Part shown: positions 12,372 to 25,505 of the stretch, piece by piece
Layout of the letters: each line of letters starts with the position of its first letter
How positions within the stretch are numbered: the first letter of the stretch is position 1
Origin: Lathyrus oleraceus
Taxonomy: Eukaryota; Streptophyta; Magnoliopsida; Fabales; Fabaceae
Length of the DNA: 64,000 nucleotides
NCBI RefSeq assembly: GCF_024323335.1
Contig: NC_066579.1
Span: 352,229,400-352,293,399, forward strand
Direction of reading: 5' to 3'
Translations under genes and position numbers: made by a program
The notes under the pieces: generated by a model
Seen by the model: the letters and a program-made list of their open reading frames with translations, nothing else
The model's database searches: none
What the model was told of the DNA's origin: nothing

Positions 12372-15300
12372 TGCAAGACCCCAATTTTGACCCTAAGATC
12401 CCTCATGCAATTTCATCATATGCATTAGCATTGGGATCATACCTTGGCATCCTCCTTGCCCCTATTTCATAGGGTTTGTTTTGGGAGAGATCACCAAGCA
12501 CCATGTGGTTGTACCATACTTATATATTATCATTTTACTAACCAAAATACCAAAAATATGTCTTTTGAATTTGCCTAAATCTTTTGTAGGTAGGGCATGA
12601 TCACATTGATCTATCAAGTTCATATCTAGGATTTAAGACCCTCATGACAAAGAGCACAACCATGAATTGATCCAAGAATGGTTATGAGCATCATATATGA
12701 GTTCATTGATTCCTACATGATATATTGATCAAGTGTTCTTCAAGAGTTCGGAAGTGATTTACCTTGGAAACCCTAGTTTGACTAGGTATCTTAATTAACT
12801 TCTCCAACAAGTTATCTTATCAATTGATCAAATTTCTAAAGGGATACTTCAAAATTCATCATATTATGCATATATGATCTACCATGACCCAAGAAAGTCC
12901 AAATAATTGAAGGTTAGATAGTTGGTTGATGGTGGTTGGCCAGATGAGTTCATTTGATCAAAACTGGGTCCCCCTAGACCCTATCTCCTATAGTTTTCAC
13001 CATATGAAAATGATTCCAAGATCCAAGTTACTCTAAATGACATACCAAACAACTTTCATGTTGAGATCTAGAGCTAGTTTTGCTTGAAAAATCATTTTCT
13101 ATGTTGAAACATTATAGGTCATTTTGTCTAAACCCTAATTTGAAAGTCAACTTCCCAAGGCCATAACTTGCTCAATTTGTATGAGATGAAATATTCCCAA
13201 GTTGCATAATCAAATTCAAGATGTCTACTTCAACGTTTATGTTTGAAGTGAAATCAAATTCAACTTTTATGAGCATGTGATATGAGGTAACACTATAGAT
13301 CATTTTTGACCTATACCATTGAACAAGTGATTTTTCCAAACTTCAAAAATGCATAATTCTATCATTCTAAATCCAAATGACATGAAATTTGTGACCATTT
13401 TTAATCTCTTTGAAAGATCTACAACTTTGATGAAGACACGTTTCTCATTTGAAGTTCACAAAAAAAGTTAAGCAAGGTAGAATATTGAGATATATGGCTT
13501 GACACTTAGAAAAAATTTTAACATGTTGAAATTTCCAAACTTCCACCTCAAAATTCTCCATGTTCCAAGCTCCAAATGAAAAAGTGTTAAACATCAAACT
13601 TGTTCCCCTTGATCCAATCTTCCCAAAGAACCCAAGTTCATTCATTTTGGATGAGGTTTGCTAGGTCTGCGCATGGCTTTAACAGAGCTGCATCTATGGA
13701 AAGAATCAAACTTCAAAACTTCAGTTCACTTTGCCTTGCCAATCAAGCTTCCATTCATACATCATTTGGAATGATTTTGGACCTTTTTGCATTGCATCAT
13801 AGGCCTGCACGTGCCCATGCACTCGTGCCATCAACATTGCTAAAATTGGACAAAATTTGAAGTGTGCAAATATCATTCATTCATGCTATAAATACATGCC
13901 CTCTGTGCTCATTTGAATCACACCTTGAGCGCCAGCTTTGCCCCCCATTGAAACCCTCACATTCTCAAGTGTGATCAAATCGTGTTTGGAGCAACCAACA
14001 TTAAGAACTGCATAACATTGAAGGTAATTTTTAGAAAACTTCATCTCTTCGATTCTCTCTCAATTCTACTCAATTCTCTTGGATCTTTGGTTGTCTGAAG
14101 TCCTAACAATGTAGGCAAGAAGATTGAGTTGCTTAGAGGTCAAATCGAAGCAACTCAGTTGACACACCTCGAAATTCAACTCCTCATATCTTTCTATATA
14201 TGTGGAGTTAGTTAAAATTGAGGTCAGATTCGTGCTCTACGCCATTTTTTCTTTTAGATCGTGTCCTCCTTTTCCATTTTCTTGATGGTGATGAGTGAAC
14301 CAGTCCGGCCAGGGTCATGGGAGAAGATGACCGGCCTTTGGACTCCGACGATGTGTTGGAAGTGTTCAGAACCATTGATTTGTTTTAAAACATTTAAATC
14401 TCATGCGTCCATTGTGAATGCCAGGCATGTGGATGCGTTGACTAGCGTGCATCATGGAACGCGCGTTCTAGGCCACTTCATATGCCACCTCAATTAATGA
14501 GGGAGATCAAGTGGCTCACGTTTTTTGCTATTTTCTGATTTTCATTTTAATCCTTTTATTTTCATTAATTCATATTAGTTTTAATATTGATCCAAAAAAT
14601 ATGAGAGTTTCACCAAAACTTTTCAAATAACTTCCTCTTTCATATTCTGAATTAAAATTATTTTTTGGATCATTATTAATATTTTTCATGATTTAATTTA
14701 TTTTTTGATTATTTTTAATTGTTTAAAAATACTTTTAAGTCTTTAAAAATTCTGAAAATTTTTCTCCAAGGTCCTTTGACCTTGTTTGACCTATGATAAA
14801 TCTCATGGCCATTTCTTTGGTGTTTTGATGAGGTTTTAGGAATTTGACAAACCATATTTAATTTAAATGTATTATTTTAGTATTTTTAATTTGAATAAAT
14901 GTCAAATAATTGTGTTGACCAATTGTAATGACTTGTTTGAGTTTGACTCTTGTTGTTGGGCCTTGGTCAAGGTTGATTTGACTTTGTCAAGTTAATATCA
15001 TTGGATTTAGGGGATTGATGGAATGTACATTCCATCTCCCAAAATGAATGAATGATATTAATTTGGTAAAAGTCCTCCTTTGACCAATTTGAGTTTTGAT
15101 CCATTCCCCTCCCTCTTCATATCATTCCCCTTCTTTATACATACATCTCATTTGACCTATGATATCTCAAAGTCCTAAGGCTAGTTGATTGAAAAATCAA
15201 CATAAGTATGGATGAGATTAGGCCACCTCTTTTGCATATTCTTTTTGTGTCTGGTATGTTTCATGAGTATAGTCCATTATATTATGTCTCTAACATGCAT

Positions 15301-16951
15301 TAACACCAAAATTCTATTGCCCGGCCTCAAATAGTTGTGACTTCTACATAAGTCCGATTACGATTGCTTAACATAGCGCTAAATTTTGACATAAAAGGCA
15401 TAGCATTCTAGTTAGTGAGATTGTAAGTCTCCCCTCTTTCATGGTATTGTGTGGAAACTTGGCCTTTTTTCCTTCCTTTGGAAGATGTCTTGGCTCAAGG
15501 ATCCATGCTTGTGATAAGTGGGTTGAGTGTTCTCCAAAGAATGACTTAAAAATGAAAAGAAAAAGCAAAATAATACTAACTTATAACTCATTAACAACTA
15601 ACTTTTAGTTCCAAGCCACTTACTTTAATGTCATTTAATTTTAGCCTTTATTCATTTGCCATTATTCATACCATTCTAATTGTTTATGTTAATGCAATTT
15701 TCACTTTGTCCACTTGGACCATATTGTGTGATATATTTTATTTGTGTATACTTCACTTGGAACATAATGTACATAATAACAACAAAAACCCTAAAAAACT
15801 TTTGTGTGGACTGTTGGCTTGATCTTGGACAAATGGACTTAGAACTTAGGCAACATTCCTATGCTAAAGGACTTGGCCAATGCCAACTTTCTGTGAAACC
15901 AAGTGCTTTCATTTTGAAACTTCATCTGACACATCATTCAATATCCCTCTGAGTTCATCAGCAACATGATCATTGTGAAGTTGTTATTTTGAACCTGTGA
16001 TTGTGGAATTCATCTGTTGCAATGGGCTAATTTGAAGAAGATCATGGAGTGGCTAAGCTTGAATGTGGCTATATTTATTCGATGTATTTGCTCTCCAAGA
16101 TAATACAATTGTGCATTTGTGTGTTGTTTGGTTCTAAATGTCCAAAGGGTATTTTGGGTTTCTATTGACATTCTTGTCTATTCGATTGCTACCCATTCAT
16201 TGGTCAGATCTTTTCAACTCTTAACTTTTAAATTTTGTGCATAGGATTAGTCTCTTCATCTTCTCCCCATTTCTTAAATTTCCAAATCTCTCCCTCCCTT
16301 TTCAAAATCTTCTTTGGTTGAACTTATTTTGCTCTAAACTTTGACCACTTTGTAAAAAGATAGAAACTTTGGCCTTATTCCATTGCATTTTCAAACTTCT
16401 TTACTAAAATCAAATGTGTAAATAAACTTAACTATACTTGACTTAAACTTTCAAAATCCAAAAAGAACTAACCCATTCAAACCATTTTAGGCCTTTGTGC
16501 CTTTCAAACTTAATTTTTTTTAAAAACAATGCATCCACTTTGAAATTTGTATCACGAACTACGAGGTTTTGATCCCTCATTTTTATGTTGATACGTAGGC
16601 ACAAGTCTGGAGGTCTTGTCAAACACAAAAGTATAATTAATGAATTCTTTTCTCATCCCTTCATTCTATTTGTTTGTAAACATCATTTTTGTACCAAATA
16701 CATATGCACACAAAAAGGGCTCCCTAGGAGTACCTAGGACACTTTGGGTGCTAACACCTTCCCTCTGTGTAACCAACCCCCTTACCTGTAATCTCTGACA
16801 TTTTATTAGTTTTGATTTGAAAACTTCTTACTTTTGGGTTTTTTTCGTACTTTTTCCCTTTTCCCTTGGAAACAATAAAAGCGCGGTGGCGACTCTTGTT
16901 ATTTGATGTCTAGCTTATCCATAGCTTGATGATCATGAAGTTACCGCTACA
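12372..16951 (+). mobile_element. 3' LTR of the Ogre element (4580 bp)
   Basis: It starts TGCAAGACCCCAATTTTGAC right after the polypurine tract and ends TTACCGCTACA, matching in both ends the solo LTRs at 4556-9187 and 25506-30555. A TATA box (TATAAATA, 13887-13894) marks the promoter. The 3' part carries the conserved blocks shared by all these LTRs: an ACTACGAGGTTTTGATCC block, ACGTAGGCA, AAAAGGGCTCCCTAGGAGTA and GGTGGCGACTC. After 16951 the sequence changes abruptly to copia A coding sequence on the other strand. No gene inside. Confidence 0.92.
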
Positions 16952-18959
16952 ACAGGCTCATATTGATCCATGAGTAATACATCACCTTGATCAGTTATGA
17001 CATATCCATATCTCTCAGGTAGGTGACGTATCCTGCTTGACCTATGTTGGTCTTGTTCTACTTGAGCAGGTTGCTCTTCCACAACTACTTGTGTTTCCTG
17101 CTCTAATTCATCCATTGGTGTATCAATGCTTTGTGATTCTTTAATTTATTCAAGCTCTACTTTCCTCCCATTGATTCCTTTGGAAATAAAATCCTTTTCT
17201 AGGAAAACTTCAGTTCGAGCGACAAACACTTTTCCCTCAGAAGGATTGTAGAAGTAATACCCTCTTGTTTCTTTAGGATACCCCATAAATAAGCATTTGT
17301 CAGATTTGGGCTCAAGCTTAGTTGAAATTTGTCATTTCACATAAACTTCGCAACCCCAAATCTTCATGTAAGACATATGTGGTTTCTTACCACTCCATAT
17401 CTCATATGGTGTCTTCTCAACCTTTTTGGATGGAACATGGTTAAGTGTGTAAGCTGCTGTCAATAATGCATGTCTCCAAAAGGATTTTGGAAGATCGGCG
17501 TGACTCATCATGGATCAGACCATGTCTAACAAGGTTCGATTTCTTCTCTTAGATACACTATTCCATTGGGGTGTTCCAGGAGGAGTAAGTTGGGATATAA
17601 TCTCACATTCTTTCAGATGGTCATCAAACTCTAGGCTTAAATACTCACCACCTCGATCTGATTGAAGAGTTTTAATATTCTTACCTATTGGTTTTGTACT
17701 TCATTCTTGAATTCCTTAAACTTTTCAAAGGACTCTGATTTGTGTTTCATTAAATACACATAACCATATCTACTGAAATCATCAATAAATGTGATGAAGT
17801 ACTGAAAACCTCCTCTGGCTGGTATGTTCAATGGTCCACATACATCGATATGGATGAGGGCCAAAAGATCATTAGCTCTTTCACCTTTTCCTCTGAATGG
17901 AGACTTTGTCATCTTTCCAATTAAACAAGATATGCATGTCTCATATGATTCATAACCAAAAGAGTCCAAGAGTCCATCTTTATGGAGTTAGGAAATGTGT
18001 TTCTCATTTATGTGGCCTAATCGACAATGCCAAAGGTAAGTTGGATTTAACTCATTAGGTTTCATCCTTTTAGTATTAATGTTATAAATAGGCATTTCAA
18101 GATCAAGGACATATAGTCCATTGTTCATTTGTGCAGTAGAATAGAATATATCATTCAAATAAATGGAGCAACAATTGTTCATTATTATAAATGAAAAACC
18201 AAACTTGTCCAAACAAGAAACGGAAATAATATTCTTGCTAATTGTAGGTACATAATAACAATTCTCTAACTGAATTATTAAACCACTAGGTAAATTCAAT
18301 ACATAAGTTCCTACGGCTAAAGCAGGAACCTTTGCTCCATTGCCAACTCGTAGGTCAACTTCACCTTTTGCCAAATCTCTACTCCTTTTTAGCCCCTGCA
18401 CATTGGTACAAATGTGAGAACCGCATCCAGTATCTAATACCCATGATGCAGAAGTAGATAAATTAATTTCAATAACAAAAATACCTGAAGTTGAAGTCTC
18501 TACTCCATTCTTCTTATCTTCCAGGTACTTTGGGAAGTTTCTCTTTCAGTGTCCGGTCTTACCGCAACGGAAGCAGGTGCATTCCTTTGTTATGCCTCCA
18601 CTAGGCTTCAAAGCAGAAGTAGTGGGTTTGCGTTTGGCAACTTCCTTGCCTTTCCCTTTATCACCCTGCTTGGTGGGTCTTTTGTTCTTCCTCTTTCCAT
18701 TTTCGATCATCAGAATGAACTTCCCTTTTGACTTCAGATTCTGCTCAGCAGTTCTTAACATGGCTAGCAGTTTAGGAAGATATTTGTCCATATCATTCAT
18801 ATTGAAATTAAGGACAAATTGACTAAATCTATCTGGCAACGATTGCAAGATCAAATCAGTCGCAAGTTCCTTTTCGAGGGGAAAACCCAACCTCTCAAGG
18901 TTCTTCACGTACCCAATAATCTTGAGCACGTGGGGACCTACAGGGGCTCCCTCAGCTAA
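16952..18959 (-). pseudogene. Copia A gag C-terminus, protease, integrase and pre-RT linker
   Basis: Reading leftward on the minus strand: gag (18959 down, with LGFPLEKELATDLILQSLP), a CCHC zinc knuckle (CFRCGKTGH, about 18548-18575) with a TGA right after it, the aspartic protease motif WVLDTGCGSH (about 18405-18430), a GAG-pre-integrase segment with YLWHCRLGHINEKH, the integrase zinc ligands CISCLIGK and the first catalytic aspartate in HIDVCGP, and FIDDFSRYGY. Beyond about 17685 the frame shifts. The D and E motifs follow in another frame with several stops. The last open piece (17115-16952) is the linker before RT, RIRHLPERYGYVITDQGDVL, cut off by the Ogre LTR. It is clearly a pseudogene. 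Confidence 0.88.
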
Positions 18960-19912
18960 TGTTGGTTCTATGTGTTGGCATCAATTTTGGTAAAACCTAG
19001 AGCTTTCACAAGTTGTCACAAGTGTTGTCTTGACATAAGATAACAGGTTCCTGCAGGGTGTTTAAAATGTGGATGTGCAGGATTTTTCTGAGATGTCAGA
19101 CCCAATGTCAAGACATTTGTATACATAACATTTAGTCTGAATGTTATGTATTATATGATTGCGCTTTTTGTGCTAATCTTTGTGTGATTGATGTGATGAT
19201 TGAACACACCATTCAATCAGTAATTAAAACCAGATTGACTTATTTTCCAACAAGATATAATTAGCTGTCATGAGAAGATATGAATGGAAAATAGTTTTAG
19301 GGTTTTATGATGTCCAAGCCCAGCCAAACGCTTCTATATAAAGGGCATGGAAAACCTGGTTTTAATACACAAGAAATAATGAACAAAATATTGAGAGAGA
19401 ATAAGGGTTTTAATCTTGTGTGTATTGTGAGCCATTCATTCATCCATAGATGATTGAATTGGAATGACTTTTGAGTTGTAATTTGTCCACTCTAAGCTTT
19501 GAAGCATGAGTGTGTGTTTACTTGGTTGAATTTTTTAAGTAAGATCAAGTATGTGTTCTTGAAGAGTGTCTTCTTTCATTGTAATATTTGTTTTTACATT
19601 ACTGCTGTGATTGCGGGGGAGTGAGTAGGATCTCATATCTAGGAGTTCTTAGATAAAAGTAACACGGGTAAAGATTAGGTGAAAAGACTGTAACTTGAAG
19701 TTGTTTACTGAGAGTCTTTGAACTAATTATGTTTAGTGGATTTCCTTCCTGGCTTGGTAGCCCCTAGACGTAGTTGAGTTTGCACCGAATTGGGTTAAGA
19801 ATTGCTTGTGTCACTTGTATTACTGTTCTTTATCTTTTATCCTGTTTATATTGTTCAGATATTAGTGTCGTGACATTACCTTCGACATCTTATATCTGAT
19901 ACCAGAATTTCA
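18960..19912 (+). repeat. 5' LTR of copia S
   Basis: It starts TGTTGGTTCTATG and ends CCAGAATTTCA, 953 bp. A TATA box (TATATAAA, 19335-19342) is present at the same relative place as in the 3' LTR. The PBS follows two bases after the end. No gene inside. Confidence 0.93.
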
Positions 19913-19914
19913 AT

Positions 19915-19926
19915 TGGTATCAGAGC
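19915..19926 (+). promoter_or_regulatory. Primer binding site of copia S
   Basis: TGGTATCAGAGC, complementary to the 3' end of plant initiator methionine tRNA, lies two bases after the 5' LTR. This is the usual minus-strand primer site of Ty1/copia elements. Confidence 0.93.
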
Positions 19927-19979
19927 AAGCATCCTGCTCTGGTTCTGGGTGAGATCTAGGGACATTACTTTCTGGTACT

Positions 19980-21769
19980 ATGGATAGAGACGGAGGATCT
20001 GTTCACAGACCACCAATTATGGATGGATCTAACTATGACAACTGAAAACCTCAAATGGTAGCCTTCCTGAAATCTTTGGATAATAAGGCTTGGAAGGTTA
20101 TTCTAACAGGCTGGGAACATCTAGTTATTACTAAGGAAGAAGAAGTTACAATTGATAAGAAGGCTGAGGAACAATGGACCAAGGAGGAGGATGAACTAGC
20201 CCTTGGAAACTCTAAAGCATTGAATGCTATATTCAATGGGGTTGATAAGAACATCTTCAGACTGGTGAACAACTGTGAGGGGGCTAAAGATGCTTGGAAT
20301 ATTCTCAAAACCACTCATGAAGGCACCTCTAGAGTGAAGATGTCTATATTGCAGCTGCTCACTACCAAGTTTGAAAATTTGAGGATGAAAGAAGATGAAA
20401 ATATTCATGAATTTCATATGAATATCCTTGAAATTTTTAATGCCTCAGGAGCCCTAGGTGAGAAGATGTCAGATGAAAAACTAGTGAGGAAAATACTCAG
20501 GTCACTTCCCAAGAGATTTGCCATGAAAGTGACAGCGATAGAAGAATCTCAAGACATTTGCAATATGAGAGTGGATGAGCTAATTGGATCCCTCCAAACA
20601 TTTGAGTTGGGAATGTGTGATGGCTCGGAAAAGAAAGTCAAAAGCATAGCCTTCATGTAAAACACTGAAGAGAAAGAGGAAGAAAGTGGTCAAGATACTG
20701 ATGAAGATCTGGCAAATGATGTAGCAATACTGGGGAGACAGTTCAACAAACTTCTGAAAAAGATGGATGTAAGGTCTAAGTTTAATGTCAAGAACATCTC
20801 ATCTGACATCAGTAGGTCCAATGATGCTGGAAGAAGAACAATATTTGATGAAAAGTCCAAACAAGGAAAAGGAGTTCAGTGCCATGAATGTGATGGGTAT
20901 GGACACATTAGAGCTAAATATGGGACCTACCTCAAGAAACATAAGAAGAGTCTTGCTGCTACTTGGTCTGATGAAAGTGAAACAGAAGGAGAGTCTGCAA
21001 ATCTTATGACTACCTTGACTGGAAGATGGGGTTCTGATGAAGACTCAAGTGATGATGAAGTAACCTTTGATGCGTTAGCCACTACCTACAGAAAGTTGTG
21101 TCACAGAAGTGGAGAAGTGTGTCAACAAGTGGAAAGTTAGAAGAAATTGATAACACAACTGGAGGATAAGAAGACAGAACACTTGGAAACCATCTCTAAG
21201 TTGAAGACTGAAGCAGTGTTCTTGAACTCCGAACTGGATGAGATGACAAAGTATGTCAGAATGCTAAACAATGGATCTGACACCTTAGACAAAATTCTCC
21301 ATACTGGAAAAATGGCAGGAGACAAGTCTGGCCTTGGGTTCAATGAATCCAAACCTGAGTGTAGTCACACTGGTAGCAAACCAAAGATGTCACATCATGT
21401 GTCACAACATCATAAGGAAAGACAACATAAAGGAAAACACCAAAGATGGAAGTCTGGCCTTGGGTTCAATGAATCCAAACCTGAGTGTAGTCACACTTGT
21501 AGCAAATCAAAGATGTCACACCATGTGTCACAACATCATAAGGAAAGACAACATAAAAGGAAAACATCAAAGATGGAGATGTCATTACTGTGGAAAATTT
21601 GGCCACATAAAACCATTCTACTTTAAGTTGTATGGCTATCCTAGTCCTTCTCATCATCAACCTAGACCCAAACACCACATCCCTGTCAACAGAAAACAAT
21701 GGGTTCCTAGGACTGGTGTTACTAACCTGATAGCTCACACTTCCTTCAGAGTTTCAGCCAAAGAAGACT
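19980..21769 (+). pseudogene. Copia S gag
   Basis: The start is ATG at 19980 (MDRDGGSVHRPPIMDGSNY), with TGA at codon 22 (20043-20045, position of a likely Trp). The frame is then open to TAA 20658-20660, resumes to TAG near 21138 and continues to about 21626. The 20055-20660 part is the capsid-like UBN2-type gag segment. CHECDGYGHIRAKYG near 20880 is a zinc knuckle with its third cysteine changed to tyrosine. A second knuckle, CHYCGKFGH (about 21580), lies in another frame. A direct duplication of about 120 bp (units near 21329 and 21449) sits just before it and shifts the frame. Coiled-coil-like sequence lies at about 21150-21290. Confidence 0.82.
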
Positions 21770-24736
21770 GGTATTTTGACAGTGGATGCTCCAGACACAT
21801 GACTGGAAGCAAAAACCTGTTAATTGACCTTCATCCTCATGCCACCAACTATGTAACCTTTGGTGATGGAGCAAAGGGTGAAATCAAAGGGATTGGAAAG
21901 CTAAACTGCCCTGGAGTCCCTAACCTTGACAATGTGCTACTTGTTAAAGGACTGACTGCAAACCTAATCAGCATCAGTCAACTATGTGACCAAGGTCTAA
22001 ATGTAAACTTCACAAAAACTGAATGTCTGATTACTAATAAAGAAAATGAAGTGATCATGAAAGGAGTCAGGTCTAAGGACAACTGCTATATGTGGAGTTC
22101 TCAAGAAACTAGTTATTCATCAATGTGTACTCTAGCCAAAGAAGAAGAAGTGAAGATATGGCCTCAAAAATTGGGCCATCTGCATCTTAAAGGAATGAAG
22201 AGGATTATATTTGTTGAAGCTGTTAGAGGAATCCCAAACTTAAATATTGATGAAGGAAGAGTTTGTGGGGAGTGTCAGATTGGGAAATAGACAAAGATGT
22301 CACATCAGAAGCTCAGACATGACACCACTTCCAGAGTGCTGGAACTTCTCCACATGGACTTGATGGGACCTATGCAGATACACCTGGGTCAATTTTATAA
22401 GGGAAAAATTTGATGTATTTGAGGTATTCAAAGATCTTTGCCTAAGACTTCAAAGAGAAAAAGAAAGTCAGGTTATCAGAATCAGAAGTGATCATGGGAA
22501 AGAATTTGAGAACAGCAAATTTGCTGGATTCTGTGCATCTGAAGGAATTAGTCATGAGTTCTCATCTCCCATTACCCCTTAGCAAAATGGTGTGGTAGAA
22601 AGGAAAAATAGAACTCTCCAAGAATCTGCCAGAGTTATGATTCATGCTAAGAAATTGCCCTACCACTTCTGGGTTGAAGCTATGAACACAGCCTGCTATG
22701 TTCACAACAGAGTAACCTTGAAGAAAGGGACTCCTACTACTTTATATGAAATCTGGAAAGGAAGAAGACCTACTATCAAATACTTCCATGTGTTTGGTAG
22801 TAAATGTTATATCTTGATTGATCGTGAACAAAAAAGGAAGATGGATCCCAAGAGTGATGAAGGAATATTTCCGGGCTACTCAACAAACAGCAGAGCATTT
22901 AGAGTCTTTAATTCAAGAACAAAAGTAATGATGGAATCTATCAATGTTGTGGTTGATGATCAACAAACTGATGTCACAGACGATGTTGAGACATCTCTAA
23001 ATGATGCCCCAACTGATTTCCCAGACAAAAGTAATGAGAGTGAACTCACGCAAGCTGAACCTGAAGCTGACAAAATTAATAAGGGACCCTCTATCAGAAT
23101 TCAGAAGGATCATTCTAAAGATCTCATTATAGGAGACCCAAATAAAGGGGTCACAACTAGATCAAGGGAAGTGATCTCACATGGTTGTTTTGTGTCCAAT
23201 ATTGAGCCTAAGAATGTCAAGGAAGCCTTAACTGATGAATTCTAGATCAATGCCATGAAAGAAGAGTTAGGCCAATTCAAGAGAAATAAAGTATGGGAAC
23301 TGGTTCCAAGACCTGAAGGAATAAAAGTTATTGGAACAAAGTGGGTTTACAAGAATAAATCTGATGAACAAGGGGTGGTTACTAAAAATAAAGCAAGATT
23401 AGTAGCACAAGGATACACTCAAGTTGAAGGAGTTGACTTTGATGAAACAGTTTCCCCTGTTGCTCGCCTTGAGTCCATTAGACTATTGCTTGGAGTGGCA
23501 TGTATTATGAAGTTTAAACTGTTCCAAATGGATGTAAAAAGTGCCTTCTTGAATGGTTACTTAAATGAGGAAGTGTATGTTGAACAACCTAAAGGGTTTA
23601 CAGATCCAAATCTTCCAAAGCATGTGTATAAGTTGAGGAAAGCCCTCTATGGTTTGAAACAAGCTCCTAAGGCTTGGTATGATAGATTCACAGTGTTTCT
23701 CATTGACAATGGATACAGGAAGGGAGGCATCGATAAGACCTTATTTGTTAAGAATGAAGGAGGAAAACTCATGGTGGCTCAAATATATGTGGATGATATT
23801 GTGTTTGGTGGGATGTCAGATAATATGGTCAAACATTTTGTTAAACAAATGCAGTCTGAATTTGAAATGAGCCTTGTTGGAGAGTTGGCCTATTTTCTTG
23901 GGCTACAAGTCAAGCAGATGGAAGATTCTATCTTTCTATCTCAAAGCAAATATGCCAAAAACATTGTTAAGAAGTTTGGCATGGAGAATGCAAGTCATAA
24001 AAGGACACCTGCTCCTACTCATCTGAAAGTCTCTAAAGATGAAAATGGTGTTAGTGTAGATCAAAGTCTCTATAGAAGCATGATAGGGAGTCTGCTATAT
24101 CTCACAGCAAGCAGACCTGACATTGCTTTTGTTGTAGGTTTTTGTGCTAGATACCAAGATGAACCAAAAGTCAGTCACATAAACCAAGTGAAAAGGATAC
24201 TGAAATATGTCAATGGCACCAGTGACTATGGGATGATGTACACTCATGGATCTGGATCTGTGTTGACTGGATACTATGATGTTGACTGGGCTGGAAGTGC
24301 TGATGATAGGAAAAGCACATCAGGAGGATGCTACTTCTTGGGGAACAACTTAATATCATGTTTTAGTAAGAAACAAAATTGTGTGTCTCTGTCCACTGCT
24401 GAAGCTGAATACATAGCAGCTGGAAGTAGTTGTTCTCAACTGGTTTGGATGAAATAGATGCTGACTGAATACAATGTCACGCAAGATGTTATGACATTGT
24501 ACTGTGGCAACCTGAGTGCTATAAATATTTCTAAGAATCCTATTCAGCACAGCAGGACAAAACATATTGATATTCGTCATCATTTTATTAGAAAACTAGT
24601 GGAAGATAAAATCAAAGCCCTGGAGCATGTTGCTACTGAAATGCAGTTAGCTGATATATTTACAAAGGCTTTGGATGCTAATCAATTTGAATGTCTAAGA
24701 GGGAAATTAGGGATTTGTATCTATGAGAATTTGTAG
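21770..24736 (+). pseudogene. Copia S pol: protease, truncated integrase, RT, RNase H
   Basis: Protease has the copia-type WYFDSGCSRHM motif (DSG at 21778-21786). The integrase N-terminal zinc region (about 22160-22290) ends in TAG. The core keeps LLHMDLMGP and RSDHGKEFEN but has lost the stretch between about 22375 and 22405 that normally holds VDDFSR. TAG also interrupts before QNGVVERKNR near 22580. The frame then reads to TAG near 23243 and from 23255 encodes RT (MDVKSAFLNG, catalytic YVDD at 23786-23797) and RNase H (LSTAEAEYIAAG near 24390, RTKHIDIRHHF). A last TAG lies at 24455-24457 and the natural end is TAG at 24734-24736. RT motifs are intact, but the integrase is not. Confidence 0.9.
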
Positions 24737-24943
24737 CAATTAATTTGGAGTGGAAAAGGTAATAAAAATATTGTCTGCCCACATAAAATAAAGTGCCCCA
24801 TTTATGGTAAATCATCACCTAGTATTGGAACTTCCATCTATTGCCTTTTCACACGCAACCTCTACTCAAACATTTCCACCTTCCTTCGACTTCATCAAAC
24901 TTCTCTATTAGGGAAACAAAAACCTTTCCACAAGAACAACAAG
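24737..24943 (+). other. Spacer between copia S pol and its extra gene
   Basis: A 207-bp non-coding spacer. In SIRE-type elements this region can carry splice acceptors for expression of the downstream gene. No site can be chosen with confidence here. Confidence 0.4.
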
Positions 24944-25505
24944 ATGTCACAACATCCAACACCATCTGGTTCTAAAACTATCAAACCTACTCACAAGGAT
25001 GGAACGCCCTCTATGGACTTTCTTGATGAAGATATTTTAGGCATGATCCCCCTGTCCGTCATTCCAGGAGAAGCTACTAACTCCACCCATCCCATGGATG
25101 CATCTTCCACGGCATGCCCTACTCAAGGTAACAGTTCTAATATCCCTTCCACCTCTACTCATACCCCTAGCTCTAAGGACGACATGCATCACACTGATCG
25201 TGTCATAAGAAACCTTGTCATGAGAATCCTCAATGAAGGACACTCTGTAAAGGGAGTTTCTACTCCTCTATCAAGAAGGGACCTCTCTCCTGAGGTTGGA
25301 CCTCACAATAAGAAGGATGATGATTCCTCTAGGTCTGAAAAAGATATAGCTGCTTAAGGTTTGTGCTCTTTGGGGCAAACTTTGTCTGGTAAGAAATATG
25401 TGGCATCACCTACTACCAATGCTTCACAGTCTAAGAAGCATGATTCTGCAAAGAAGGTGATTGACCTAGAAGTTGATAGTTCGGATGATCAAGATGATAG
25501 CTTGC
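24944..25505 (+). pseudogene. Copia S extra 3' gene (envelope-like ORF), 5' part
   Basis: ATG at 24944 opens a Ser/Thr/Pro-rich, low-complexity N-terminal region. TAA at 25355-25357 stops it after 137 codons, but the same frame continues as an acidic, serine-rich stretch (DLEVDSSDDQDDS) to 25505, where the solo LTR is inserted. The frame resumes in phase at 30556. The gene lies after pol, as in SIRE elements, where it was called envelope-like. No signal peptide, fusion peptide or membrane segment is visible here, so that name describes position, not proven function. Confidence 0.75.

Larger units (their letters stand above)
1..16951 (+). mobile_element. Tat/Ogre-type Ty3/gypsy retrotransposon, 5' end outside window
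   Basis: A plus-strand LTR retrotransposon runs from before the window start through the end of its gag-pro region, an intron, RT, two RNase H domains, integrase, a long 3' region with tandem repeats, a polypurine tract and a complete 3' LTR. The domain order, the second (archaeal-type) RNase H, the intron between pro and RT and the 4.6-kb LTR are those of the Ogre branch of Tat elements, known mainly from legumes. The element is interrupted at 4556-9187 by a solo LTR. Its right end abuts copia A at 16952, where the copia reading frame stops abruptly. The left TSD lies outside the window. Several stop codons and a protease deletion make it non-autonomous. Confidence 0.93.
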
